This document shows, piece by piece, positions 26,673 to 34,043 of a DNA stretch of 64,000 nucleotides. A program made the position numbers and the translations under genes. The stretch is from assembly GCA_943787425.1 (NCBI GenBank), contig CALSMJ010000004.1, positions 310,001-374,000 of the forward strand, written 5' to 3'. The first letter of the stretch is position 1. Every line of letters starts with the position of its first letter. Origin of the DNA: an uncultured Pseudomonadales bacterium (GTDB lineage: Bacteria > Pseudomonadota > Gammaproteobacteria > Pseudomonadales > Azotimanducaceae). Under the pieces are notes generated by a model. It made no database searches. It was not told the origin of the DNA and worked only from the letters and a program-made list of their open reading frames with translations.

Positions 26673-27209
26673 TTAGGTTAAGCTCACCAGCAGCCCACAG
26701 TGGTCCGCGCCATGATGCGCGCAGGGCTCGTGAGTGATGGTGTAATCATGACCGAAGTGTGATGCCGCGCCATCGATTAAGCCTTCTGCTAGCCGACAAA
26801 GATTCCGGTCAGATTCATACTTCAAAAACAATTGTTCGTCGCTCCGCCGGTCTGGCTCGAATCCCGGTGTAATGGCACCGGGATACAGTTTAACGACCTC
26901 AACGTGAATCACGCTGTCTAACGATTCCAAGAAATCAAGCATATTGGCGTGACCATCGATAAGCTGAGGATAACGCTGATAAAAGGCGGGAAACATAAAT
27001 TGGCCGAAAGCAAAGACCAGATCACTCGCAGGGATACTATTGCGTTGGCTAATAATGCCGACGAGGTTGAGCAGTCGCGCATCTTCGTAAATCGCGGTTG
27101 CGGTATAAATGCCGCTCTCATCAGCTTCTTCCAGCACTTCATTCCATTCATTTAGGCCGAGCTGTGTTTCCACCATCTCGGCTAAAATATTCATAACGAT
27201 GCCCTTCAT
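26673..27209 (-). CDS. H-NOX heme nitric oxide sensor protein
   Basis: 178 aa heme protein of the H-NOX family. ATG 27209 is chosen: AAGGAG precedes it and the product begins MKGIVMNILAEMV, the family start. Numbered from there, the proximal heme ligand is H102, with P115 and the propionate-binding Y131, S133, R135, the same numbers as in the Thermoanaerobacter H-NOX. The distal Tyr140 that stabilises oxygen is Leu here, so NO-selective binding is predicted. C138, H160, C163 and C171 match the zinc site of proteobacterial H-NOX. It is immediately followed by its kinase. Confidence 0.95.
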   Translation of the reverse strand: MKGIVMNILAEMVETQLGLNEWNEVLEEADESGIYTATAIYEDARLLNLVGIISQRNSIPASDLVFAFGQFMFPAFYQRYPQLIDGHANMLDFLESLDSVIHVEVVKLYPGAITPGFEPDRRSDEQLFLKYESDRNLCRLAEGLIDGAASHFGHDYTITHEPCAHHGADHCGLLVSLT

Positions 27210-27407
27210 GCCTTGCTCCTTGTGCCTGGTCAATCGCCACGTGTGGTCGTGGCGAACAGATAAAACGACGTAGCGCGTGATACAAAAGAGGTTGCGCAAC
27301 GCGTCAAACTGAAAGTCGATTGGATTCGACAATAAGGTTCGCCAGTGATGGACGAAGTAGCCGAATCCCGCGATCAGCTAATAACTTTGTAGCAAACATC
27401 GCGTCAA

Positions 27408-28115
27408 TTACCAAGGAATCTTTTGCCCTTGCCAGTCCCAAAAGGTGCCTGTGTCAGTCGGCGTGAGCCGCTCGAGCACTCGGAGGCAGTGCTGGGCCGC
27501 CTCTTCCGGGCTGAGCGTGATTCGAGCCGTATCATCGCTTAGAAAGGGTTTTGAGAGCGCGGTTCTCACGGTGCCGGGGTGATACGCAATGAGCGTCGCC
27601 TTAGGGAGACTTCTTTGCCACTCGATGGCAAGGGTCTTAACCGCCATATTAAGGGCGGCTTTCGCACATCGATAGCTATACCAACCACCTAAATCATTGT
27701 CGGCGATCGAGCCCACGCGCGCTGAAAGTGCGACGACGATGGGCTGGTGACCGGCTTTGAGGCTCGCTTGGGCATGCTTGCCAAGGTTCAAGATGGGGAC
27801 AGTATTGATTTCAAACGATGCCATCATGTGCTCGGCATTAAACTGCCGAATACTTTTCTCGGGACCTTGATGCGAGCTGGATAAGATGCCTGTGGTATTG
27901 ATTAAGAGATCAATTTTGGGGGCTTGGGTCATCAAAGCTGCGATGGCGTTTTCCGCGCGGACATCGAGCGAGTGCCAAGTCATTAAGGGATGGTTCCAAA
28001 GGGGCCCCGACTGATGATACGTGCCAAGAACGCGCCAACCCCCTTGTTGGAGGAGCTGTTGTGCAAGCGCGCCGCCGAGACCGCCACTGGCGCCAATGAT
28101 CACGGCTTGCTTCAT
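27408..28115 (-). CDS. Short-chain dehydrogenase/reductase (CsgA/C-factor-like)
   Basis: Cytoplasmic NAD(P)-dependent oxidoreductase, 235 aa. The cofactor loop is GASGGLGGAL at the N-terminus, NTTG follows in the middle, and the catalytic Tyr-Lys pair is in YSYRCAKAAL. ATG 28115 gives the normal SDR N-terminus MKQAVIIGAS; a longer frame to 28250 runs into the DUF393 gene. The gap to DUF393 is 10 bp, so they are probably co-transcribed. Substrate unknown. Confidence 0.9.
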   Translation of the reverse strand: MKQAVIIGASGGLGGALAQQLLQQGGWRVLGTYHQSGPLWNHPLMTWHSLDVRAENAIAALMTQAPKIDLLINTTGILSSSHQGPEKSIRQFNAEHMMASFEINTVPILNLGKHAQASLKAGHQPIVVALSARVGSIADNDLGGWYSYRCAKAALNMAVKTLAIEWQRSLPKATLIAYHPGTVRTALSKPFLSDDTARITLSPEEAAQHCLRVLERLTPTDTGTFWDWQGQKIPW

Positions 28116-28125
28116 GTTGCGCGCC

Positions 28126-28473
28126 TTATGAGTAGAGTCGATCAAATCGCCGTTGTGCCCACTTTCCATAGACAAAATCGGCAAGCGGTTTAACGACAGG
28201 CCAGCGCAGCCAAGACCAGAGAAAGCCAAATCGCGTTTGCTGCCATGCATAAACGCTGGCGTCGAGCCCGCTCAATATCTCGCCATCAGGTTTGCGAAGA
28301 TGCAATCGATTGAGGAAATCGCGCTTGGTTTCTGGGTCTAAATCAACGGCTAGATGGATATCGGTAAGGGTTAAAGAATCCCGTTTGAGTTTCTGAAGAT
28401 GACGCATTTCAATCGAGCACAGAGGGCACTGACCGTCATAATAAAGTTCTGCAGTGGGTAGGGTGTCTGCCAT
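28126..28473 (-). CDS. DUF393 (DCC family) thiol-disulfide oxidoreductase
   Basis: 115 aa thioredoxin-like protein. The family motif D-x-x-C-P-L-C is visible at the N-terminus as YYDGQCPLCSIEM, and the SWLRWPVVKPLADFVYG stretch near the C-terminus is typical. Redox function is inferred from the CxxC-type motif. It lies 10 bp before the SDR gene and 72 bp after the GPH transporter, all on the minus strand. Confidence 0.88.
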   Translation of the reverse strand: MADTLPTAELYYDGQCPLCSIEMRHLQKLKRDSLTLTDIHLAVDLDPETKRDFLNRLHLRKPDGEILSGLDASVYAWQQTRFGFLWSWLRWPVVKPLADFVYGKWAQRRFDRLYS

Positions 28474-28545
28474 GGTCTGTCATCTCGGTATTTTCAAGTG
28501 CTACGAGTGGTCGCCTGAATTAGATTGAAGATGCGCGGCCCGAAT

Positions 28546-29874
28546 TCAGGCGCGCCTGTCAAGTTGCTCTCGAATGCTTTGATGTTGCGCGCGATTGAGG
28601 GGGTAGTTGATCACGGGCAGCGCAGCAAGCAACAGGCCAGCGGCGGTGCCGATGGCATAGGTCCATAACAAGCCCTGTAGAGCCGCCTCAGAGTTTTCAG
28701 CGCCTGGTTGAAACGCGAAAACCGCTTCAAGAATGGTAAAGGACAACCCTACGGCAACCGCAGCACCGAGCTTGTTGGTCGTTGTGAGCATCGCGAAGAA
28801 GAGTCCGGCCCGTTTCTCGCCGGAGTCGAGCTCATCAAGATCCGTAAGGTCAGCCATCATGGTCCTAAGTAAGGTTGGTGCTGCGCCAAAGGCGACGCCA
28901 AAGGACAACGTAAAAGCCCAGAGTACAACCGCATTACCGGGTTCTGCGAGGGGAATCAGGATTAGGTTGATTAAGGCGCCGTATCCAAGGGCAATCGTGA
29001 GCGCTTGGGCTTTACCGAGTTTGATTGCGAGCTTCATCCAGAATGGCATGGCAAGAAAGCTTGCGACGAAATACAGAAGGAGCGCAAGACTTGCATGTCC
29101 GGGCAGTTCAAAATACTTGCTGGCAACAAAGATATAAAGTGCGCCGCTCACAGCGGTGCCAAAGCCCGCTAAAAAATCAGCCGCAAGCAATCGCCACATC
29201 AGTTGATTCGACATCAGCAGCGAGATTTGTGCCTTAATCGACAAAGCACTTCGGCCGCTAGAACGTTTGTCGGGAACGAAAGTAAGGGTTGGTAGGGCGA
29301 GCAGTGGGAACAGGATAATACAGAACCATCCCATACTAGCGACTTTGGAGCGCTGATCGTCGACGCCAGTGGATTCCAGTAGCGCGGGCAGCGCGAGCAC
29401 GATCGTCATGCCGCCAATTACGAATATTTCACGCCAGCCAAAGAGTCGCGTCCGATCGTCATAGCTGTCAGCTAATTCAGCGCCCCAAGATTGATGCGAT
29501 ATGGCCATCATTGTGTAGCCGACGTAAAGCATAATCAGCCAAAAAAGAAGATACCCGCCACTGACGTTTTCCGGTGATGGGATGAAAACTTGGTATACCG
29601 AGACTACGAGGATGGGTACGGCCAGGGCAATCCAATGCTTTCTTCGCCCCCAGCGCGTTTCGAAGCGGTCAATCAGATAGCCCATAGCGGGGTCGGTGAC
29701 AACATCCCAGATTCTGGCGAGGGTGAAGATCAGCCCCACTGTGATTAAGGAAAGTCCTAAGCCCTCGCTGTAAAATCTCGGTAGATAGACGGCGATGGGC
29801 ATGCCCATTGCGGCCATGGGGAGTGCAACACCTGAGTACGCTGCAAGCGTAAAGGGTTTTAGGGGCTGTTGCAT
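28546..29874 (-). CDS. GPH-family MFS transporter (MelB-like cation symporter)
   Basis: 442 aa with about 12 hydrophobic segments. WDVVTDPAMGYLIDR followed by TRWGRRKHWI is the GPH family hallmark (Asp residues for Na+/H+ coupling in MelB). The start ATG 29874 has AGGA 8 bases upstream; frames to 29949 have weaker support. Such carriers move sugars, glucuronides or other organic solutes; the substrate cannot be read here. It is divergent from the hybrid kinase gene. Confidence 0.88.
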   Translation of the reverse strand: MQQPLKPFTLAAYSGVALPMAAMGMPIAVYLPRFYSEGLGLSLITVGLIFTLARIWDVVTDPAMGYLIDRFETRWGRRKHWIALAVPILVVSVYQVFIPSPENVSGGYLLFWLIMLYVGYTMMAISHQSWGAELADSYDDRTRLFGWREIFVIGGMTIVLALPALLESTGVDDQRSKVASMGWFCIILFPLLALPTLTFVPDKRSSGRSALSIKAQISLLMSNQLMWRLLAADFLAGFGTAVSGALYIFVASKYFELPGHASLALLLYFVASFLAMPFWMKLAIKLGKAQALTIALGYGALINLILIPLAEPGNAVVLWAFTLSFGVAFGAAPTLLRTMMADLTDLDELDSGEKRAGLFFAMLTTTNKLGAAVAVGLSFTILEAVFAFQPGAENSEAALQGLLWTYAIGTAAGLLLAALPVINYPLNRAQHQSIREQLDRRA

Positions 29875-29988
29875 GTAGAGCATCCTGACTGAATCATGAC
29901 TCGATCCTACACCAGATAGGTTGGGCTGCGCGTAAAAAAAGCCCACCAAGTTGCAAGGGTAGTTCTTTTTAAGCCCTGAGTTAATCAG

Positions 29989-29994
29989 TACAAT
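29989..29994 (+). promoter_or_regulatory. Candidate -10 element upstream of the hybrid kinase
   Basis: TACAAT, 60 bp before the kinase start codon. No good -35 hexamer is present at the proper distance, which is compatible with activator dependence. Two near-identical 15-bp direct repeats follow immediately. Confidence 0.3.
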
Positions 29995-29995
29995 T

Positions 29996-30027
29996 ATGAG
30001 AGCCGAGAAACCATGAGAGCGGAGAAA
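29996..30027 (+). repeat. Two 15-bp direct repeats before the hybrid kinase gene
   Basis: ATGAGAGCCGAGAAA (29996-30010) and ATGAGAGCGGAGAAA (30013-30027) differ at one base and are offset by 17 bp. They lie between the candidate -10 and the start codon at 30054. Tandem same-orientation sites suggest a regulator binding site or simple duplication; neither is proven. Confidence 0.7.
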
Positions 30028-30053
30028 TTTTTTGCGAATTCAGGATCAAGTTC

Positions 30054-32282
30054 ATGATGACGCCTGTTGAAGAAAGCCCACCGGTAATTTTGCTGGTCGA
30101 TGATGAGCCGCGGATCTTGAGTGCGCTGCAGCGACTGTTAAGACGAGAAGGGTACCGTATCTTGACGGCAGACTCGGGTGAGGCGGCACTTTCAATTTTG
30201 GATCAAGAAGACGTGAACATAATTCTGTCTGATTTGAGAATGCCGGAAATGGATGGTTTTGCGTTTTTTGGGGCGGTGCAGGACCGTGGCTTTGCGGCAG
30301 CACGGGTTTTGATGTCGGGCAATGCAGACCTGAAACTGGTTATTGACGGCGTCAACCAAGGTCGTTTTTCGCAGTTCATCGAAAAGCCTTGGGTTGATGA
30401 TTCGCTCAAAATCAGTCTTCGAAAATTGATTGAGGCACAGCAACTTACCCGGGAAAACCAAGAGTTGATGAAAGCGCTTCGAAGCCAAAATCAAATGTTG
30501 AGTGAGGCCTCTGAAAAAGCGGCGAGCGAGATCCAGCAAAAAGAACGTTTATTTGCAACCATTAGCCATGAAATTAGAAACCCTCTGCATGGTATCCAGG
30601 GCATTTTAGAGCTTTTGAGTCGGGACAGCGTTGGCGGTGATCAAAAGTTGCTGAGCACAGCGATTACCAGCGCCGGGTTTATGCGTCAAATCATCGACGA
30701 TGTGCTGGATTACAGCAAGGTCGAAGCCGGAAAGATGGTGCTGCAGAAAGTTGCTTTTTCGCCCGTAGCCTTGGCAAAGGAGGTTGTATCCCTGATGCAA
30801 CCCATGGCCTCAGGTCAGCAACTCACGCTCAACCTGCACTACGAGGAGGACATAGCGCAGCGATTTTTCAAGGGTGATGACTTCCGGATTCGACAGATTC
30901 TGAATAACCTGTTGTCGAATGCCATTAAGTACACCAAGAAGGGCGGTGTCTGGATTGAGATCACGATCGATCCGGTTTTAAAATTTTCGGTTATGGATAC
31001 GGGTATTGGCATACCGGAAGAAAGGATGGCGTCGTTGTTTGAGGCTTTTGTGATGAGCGATGATCAACACGACCGAACCTTTGGCGGCACCGGGCTTGGA
31101 TTGACCATTGTCAAAAATCTGACTGAGTTGATGGGTGGTGAGATTGATGTCGCAGCCCGTCAAGGTGGTGGCACGGTGTTCTCGATAGCCTTGCCGCTCG
31201 AAGCCACTGCGGCCGAAAATCCGGTCGCAATGGCTCAAGAGGTTGATCAGGTGCTGATTGGAATGCAGGTGGTTGTTGCAGACGATATGGCGGCAAACCG
31301 TATAATTGTCGAGAATCTATTGCCCCGCTATGGGGCAACCGTCCATGGGTTCGCCGATGGCGAAGGCGTGCTCAACTTTTTATCGGAGTTTGATGGCGTT
31401 CCTGATTTATTTCTCTTGGATATTAATATGCCCGGCATGAATGGGGATGAGGTTTTACAAGCCATCAGAGCATCTTCTGCGGAGTTAGCTCGAGTACCGG
31501 CCTATGCCATGAGCGCGTCCTTAAATTTTGCGGGCAGTGACCAGGTGATCAAACTGTTTACCGGACTATTCAGCAAGCCTTTTTCAGTAGGACAATTGCT
31601 AACCCTAGCTCGACAATATGCGCCGTCGCCCTCATTGATCAAGACGGCATCCTTGGCAGATTCAGGCGCTGTGATGAGCAGCGTCAATCGATTGGCGTTT
31701 GAAACGGGGATGCCAGAAGGGCTCGATGCGCCTACGTCGCTCGAAGCTGTCGATGTGGCCCCGGGCGCCACAGGCGCTTCCCATGGCACTGAGGGCGCTC
31801 AAAGCCCAACGGCTGAGGGCTCTCAAAGCCCAACGGCTGAGGGCTCTCAAAACCCAACGGCTGAGGGCTCTCAAAGCCCAACAGCTGAGGGCTCTCAAAA
31901 CCCTGCGACCGGTTCTAAATCCCTCTTTGAAGGTGCGCAGCCAGAGATCGATCTATTGATTGAGGAAATGGGCGTTGAGCTCGTGATGGACCTCAGCGAG
32001 GCCTTCAAGTCAAGTTTGAGTCGCGCGCTGATATCGGCGCAGCCGGGCGGCACGTCGGCGCAACAAGTCGTTGATTTGGCGCATGCTTTAAAGCCAACGG
32101 CTGCAATGCTGGGTTTTTCACAGTTAAGCCAATGTTGCCAGCAAATCGACGGTTTGCGGTCCTCTGGCAATATTAGCTCGGCGATTGATCGTCGGATTGA
32201 ACTGCTGAGCAAAATTGAAATGACGCTGGTGCTGGTCGAGCGTCTCCTCGATTACCTCAAGACAACGAACAAGATGGGTTGA
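30054..32282 (+). CDS. Hybrid histidine kinase REC-HisKA-HATPase-REC-HPt
   Basis: 742 aa soluble phosphorelay protein. An N-terminal receiver (D60 in ILSDLRMPEMDG) is followed by a coiled coil (about 128-165), HisKA with H172 in FATISHEIRNPLHG, HATPase_c (NNLLSNAIKYT, DTGIGIPEE, GGTGLGLTIV), a second receiver (D456 in LLDINMPGMNG), a repeat-rich linker (580-619) and an HPt domain (H677 in LAHALKPTA). No sensor or membrane segment; the input would be phosphorylation of the first receiver. The H-NOX kinase about 3 kb away is a possible donor. AGGA precedes the start. Confidence 0.95.
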   Translation: MMTPVEESPPVILLVDDEPRILSALQRLLRREGYRILTADSGEAALSILDQEDVNIILSDLRMPEMDGFAFFGAVQDRGFAAARVLMSGNADLKLVIDGVNQGRFSQFIEKPWVDDSLKISLRKLIEAQQLTRENQELMKALRSQNQMLSEASEKAASEIQQKERLFATISHEIRNPLHGIQGILELLSRDSVGGDQKLLSTAITSAGFMRQIIDDVLDYSKVEAGKMVLQKVAFSPVALAKEVVSLMQPMASGQQLTLNLHYEEDIAQRFFKGDDFRIRQILNNLLSNAIKYTKKGGVWIEITIDPVLKFSVMDTGIGIPEERMASLFEAFVMSDDQHDRTFGGTGLGLTIVKNLTELMGGEIDVAARQGGGTVFSIALPLEATAAENPVAMAQEVDQVLIGMQVVVADDMAANRIIVENLLPRYGATVHGFADGEGVLNFLSEFDGVPDLFLLDINMPGMNGDEVLQAIRASSAELARVPAYAMSASLNFAGSDQVIKLFTGLFSKPFSVGQLLTLARQYAPSPSLIKTASLADSGAVMSSVNRLAFETGMPEGLDAPTSLEAVDVAPGATGASHGTEGAQSPTAEGSQSPTAEGSQNPTAEGSQSPTAEGSQNPATGSKSLFEGAQPEIDLLIEEMGVELVMDLSEAFKSSLSRALISAQPGGTSAQQVVDLAHALKPTAAMLGFSQLSQCCQQIDGLRSSGNISSAIDRRIELLSKIEMTLVLVERLLDYLKTTNKMG
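31791..31910 (+). repeat. 24-bp minisatellite in the hybrid kinase linker (5 copies)
   Basis: Five units at 31791, 31815, 31839, 31863 and 31887 start GAGGGC(G/T)CTCAAA and differ by one or a few bases; the last is the most diverged. Each encodes eight residues (EGSQSPTA and variants). Because the unit is a multiple of three, copy-number change alters linker length between the second receiver and the HPt domain without frameshift. Confidence 0.95.
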
Positions 32283-32349
32283 ACGCGCGAGACAGGCTCA
32301 ATTTGGCCGCAATCGGGGTTCGGGTATTGGTGTCGGGGTTGCGTAAGCG

Positions 32350-32493
32350 TTGGTGCGCAGAAGCCGAGCGCCAGTCGCTGGCGCGCCAAAACCCTATATT
32401 CCCGATGTGTTGCCGCTTGAGAAAACCCAAGCGAAGTATCAACCGACCATCGATCGTGAGGGTGTTGGTCAGGTCACAATTTACCTAAGCTAA
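32350..32493 (+). CDS. Possible 47-aa small ORF or gene remnant
   Basis: A TTG- or GTG-started frame whose C-terminal half (PYIPDVLPLEKTQAKY, then REGVGQVTIYLS) reads like real protein rather than noise. A stop lies just upstream in frame. No ribosome site is seen, and a 7-bp hairpin (32368-32384) lies inside. It may be the 3' remnant of a lost gene. No family is recognised. Confidence 0.2.
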   Translation: MVRRSRAPVAGAPKPYIPDVLPLEKTQAKYQPTIDREGVGQVTIYLS

Positions 32494-32498
32494 GAAGA

Positions 32499-33128
32499 TC
32501 ATTTATCCGGATAGGCGGCCTGACAGGCTTCTCGAAGCAGGCGCGTACCGGATTCCGTCGTGACTTTAGTGAGCGACTTTAAAATGCACTCAGCGGCTTT
32601 TTCGGAGAGCTGCGTGGGTTCAGGTGGCGCTTTTTCACGCCAACGAAGGCCTGGATTCGGTCGCATTCGGGGGTCCATACCCGGCTCGGAAGGGTTGAAA
32701 TCGCGTAGGACAACATGATGACCACCCGAATCATTAACGATGACATCAACGTTCATGTCGCTTAGCGCGCTGTCTTCATTGAGCGCTTCATTCAATGCGG
32801 CCATGACCTCCGGCGGTAGGTTTTTATCGCGGAGTTCATCTTGTAAGAGGCGACGGATCGCGTTTGAATCCAAAGCATTGGCCGATCCGGCTCGAATCAC
32901 TTTGATTTTCCGCTCTGATGGCGCGCGCGTATCCTCATCGCTCATAATCTGGATCATGATCGTTTCTTCAGAGCCCTCAGCCTCATGCGTCGCGTGAACA
33001 TCCTGGGTGATGGCAGCCTGGCCATTGAGCCCGAGTGTTTCGTCGGCGAGGCTCTGGGGCATTTGGATCAAAAAGCCAACAAAGACCGCTGTGAAGCTGA
33101 TGATAAAACGCAAGGTTATCGAAAGCAT
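32499..33128 (-). CDS. Secreted protein of unknown function
   Basis: 209 aa from ATG 33128, which has GGGAGAG upstream; a TTG five codons earlier overlaps that site and is less likely. A signal peptide (LRFIISFTAVFVGFLIQM, cleavage probably after SLA) indicates export to the periplasm. The mature part is charged, with an Asp/Asn-rich centre (NEALNEDSALSDMNVDVIV), a proline-rich segment and a C-terminal pair of cysteines (AAECILKSL ... LREACQAAYP) that could form a disulfide. I do not recognise a family. Confidence 0.7.
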   Translation of the reverse strand: MLSITLRFIISFTAVFVGFLIQMPQSLADETLGLNGQAAITQDVHATHEAEGSEETIMIQIMSDEDTRAPSERKIKVIRAGSANALDSNAIRRLLQDELRDKNLPPEVMAALNEALNEDSALSDMNVDVIVNDSGGHHVVLRDFNPSEPGMDPRMRPNPGLRWREKAPPEPTQLSEKAAECILKSLTKVTTESGTRLLREACQAAYPDK

Positions 33129-33422
33129 TGGATTCTCTCCCAAAAAGTAAAATCATAGGGGATGGTGACGGGGGCTGTCACGCGATAGTTGGGTCGGCCG
33201 GTGCCGAGCCTGTTTCAAGCTTTTGGCGCTTGATTCGATTGAAGTGCTTTCACTGGCTACAAAGGGTCGATCAAAACGCACGGCTGAAGACCATCCCAAC
33301 GAGAAAACCACGCTCGCATAATGACGATATTATGGATTGATTTGATTTTGATTTTTGTTGCCCGGGCCTGGCGACAGGGTTTGTTCGGCTAGGGCTGCCG
33401 AGCGCACTATTTGAGCGGCGCT

Positions 33423-33989
33423 TTAAGACGCCGTTTGGTCCGTTAGCGAGCTCGGCAGCCCCCGTGCTTTAACGGGCTTGAGGGCATCTCGGAGGCGGTT
33501 AGGATCAGAAATAAGGTGATCCGGTAGCTGAACCAAAGCCTCAAGATCCAGCCGTTGGTTTTGTGAAGGCTCAAGGCAACTGTCCTGCCAATGAATCGAA
33601 AAGGCTTGATCGAAGCAGTTTTCAATGCGGTGTCGACGCGGGTTGGAATCGGCGCCCGGGCAAAGCAGCAGCACGTGATGCCAAGCACAGGGCAACAGGA
33701 GCTGTTGCTGGGCGTAATGGATCCGGCCCAAGAGATCAGCAGATCGTTCTTCCGTGAAAAGATTACTGCTGGGTACACCCCGCTCGATCAGAAGATCGCG
33801 CAGGCACTGGGCTTCGGTTCTACCCGGGAATAAATCAAGGGTATGATGGCAACAGCCGGTGGTGATGAGACTGCTGGTTAAGCCTGTGTGAAATGTCTCA
33901 GCAGCCTGATCAGCGAGTTGGGTAAGACTCGGCGCGGTGCGGTCAGCATCGCCAGCAAGCATTAAAACGGCGTCAAAGGCGCCCATCAT
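33423..33989 (-). CDS. DUF218 (YdcF/SanA/ElyC-like) protein
   Basis: 188 aa from ATG 33989 (a TTG at 34004 is an alternative). The DUF218 pattern is visible: FDAVLMLAGDADR near the start, GRTEAQCLRDLLIERGVPSSNL, then EERSADLLGRIHYAQ. Family members are linked to envelope carbohydrate and undecaprenyl-phosphate metabolism in enterobacteria, but most lack a known reaction. No N-terminal membrane anchor is seen, unlike ElyC and SanA. It lies 54 bp after the monooxygenase gene on the same strand. Confidence 0.75.
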   Translation of the reverse strand: MMGAFDAVLMLAGDADRTAPSLTQLADQAAETFHTGLTSSLITTGCCHHTLDLFPGRTEAQCLRDLLIERGVPSSNLFTEERSADLLGRIHYAQQQLLLPCAWHHVLLLCPGADSNPRRHRIENCFDQAFSIHWQDSCLEPSQNQRLDLEALVQLPDHLISDPNRLRDALKPVKARGLPSSLTDQTAS

Positions 33990-34043
33990 AGGGCGTTCCG
34001 CCAAAAGTCGGCTGTAAGGTGTTGAGCTTGTAGGTCGAAGAAT

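Noticed and set aside
32368-32384. GCGCCAG/CTGGCGC hairpin after the hybrid kinase gene
   Set aside because: No T-run follows on either strand, so I did not call it a terminator.
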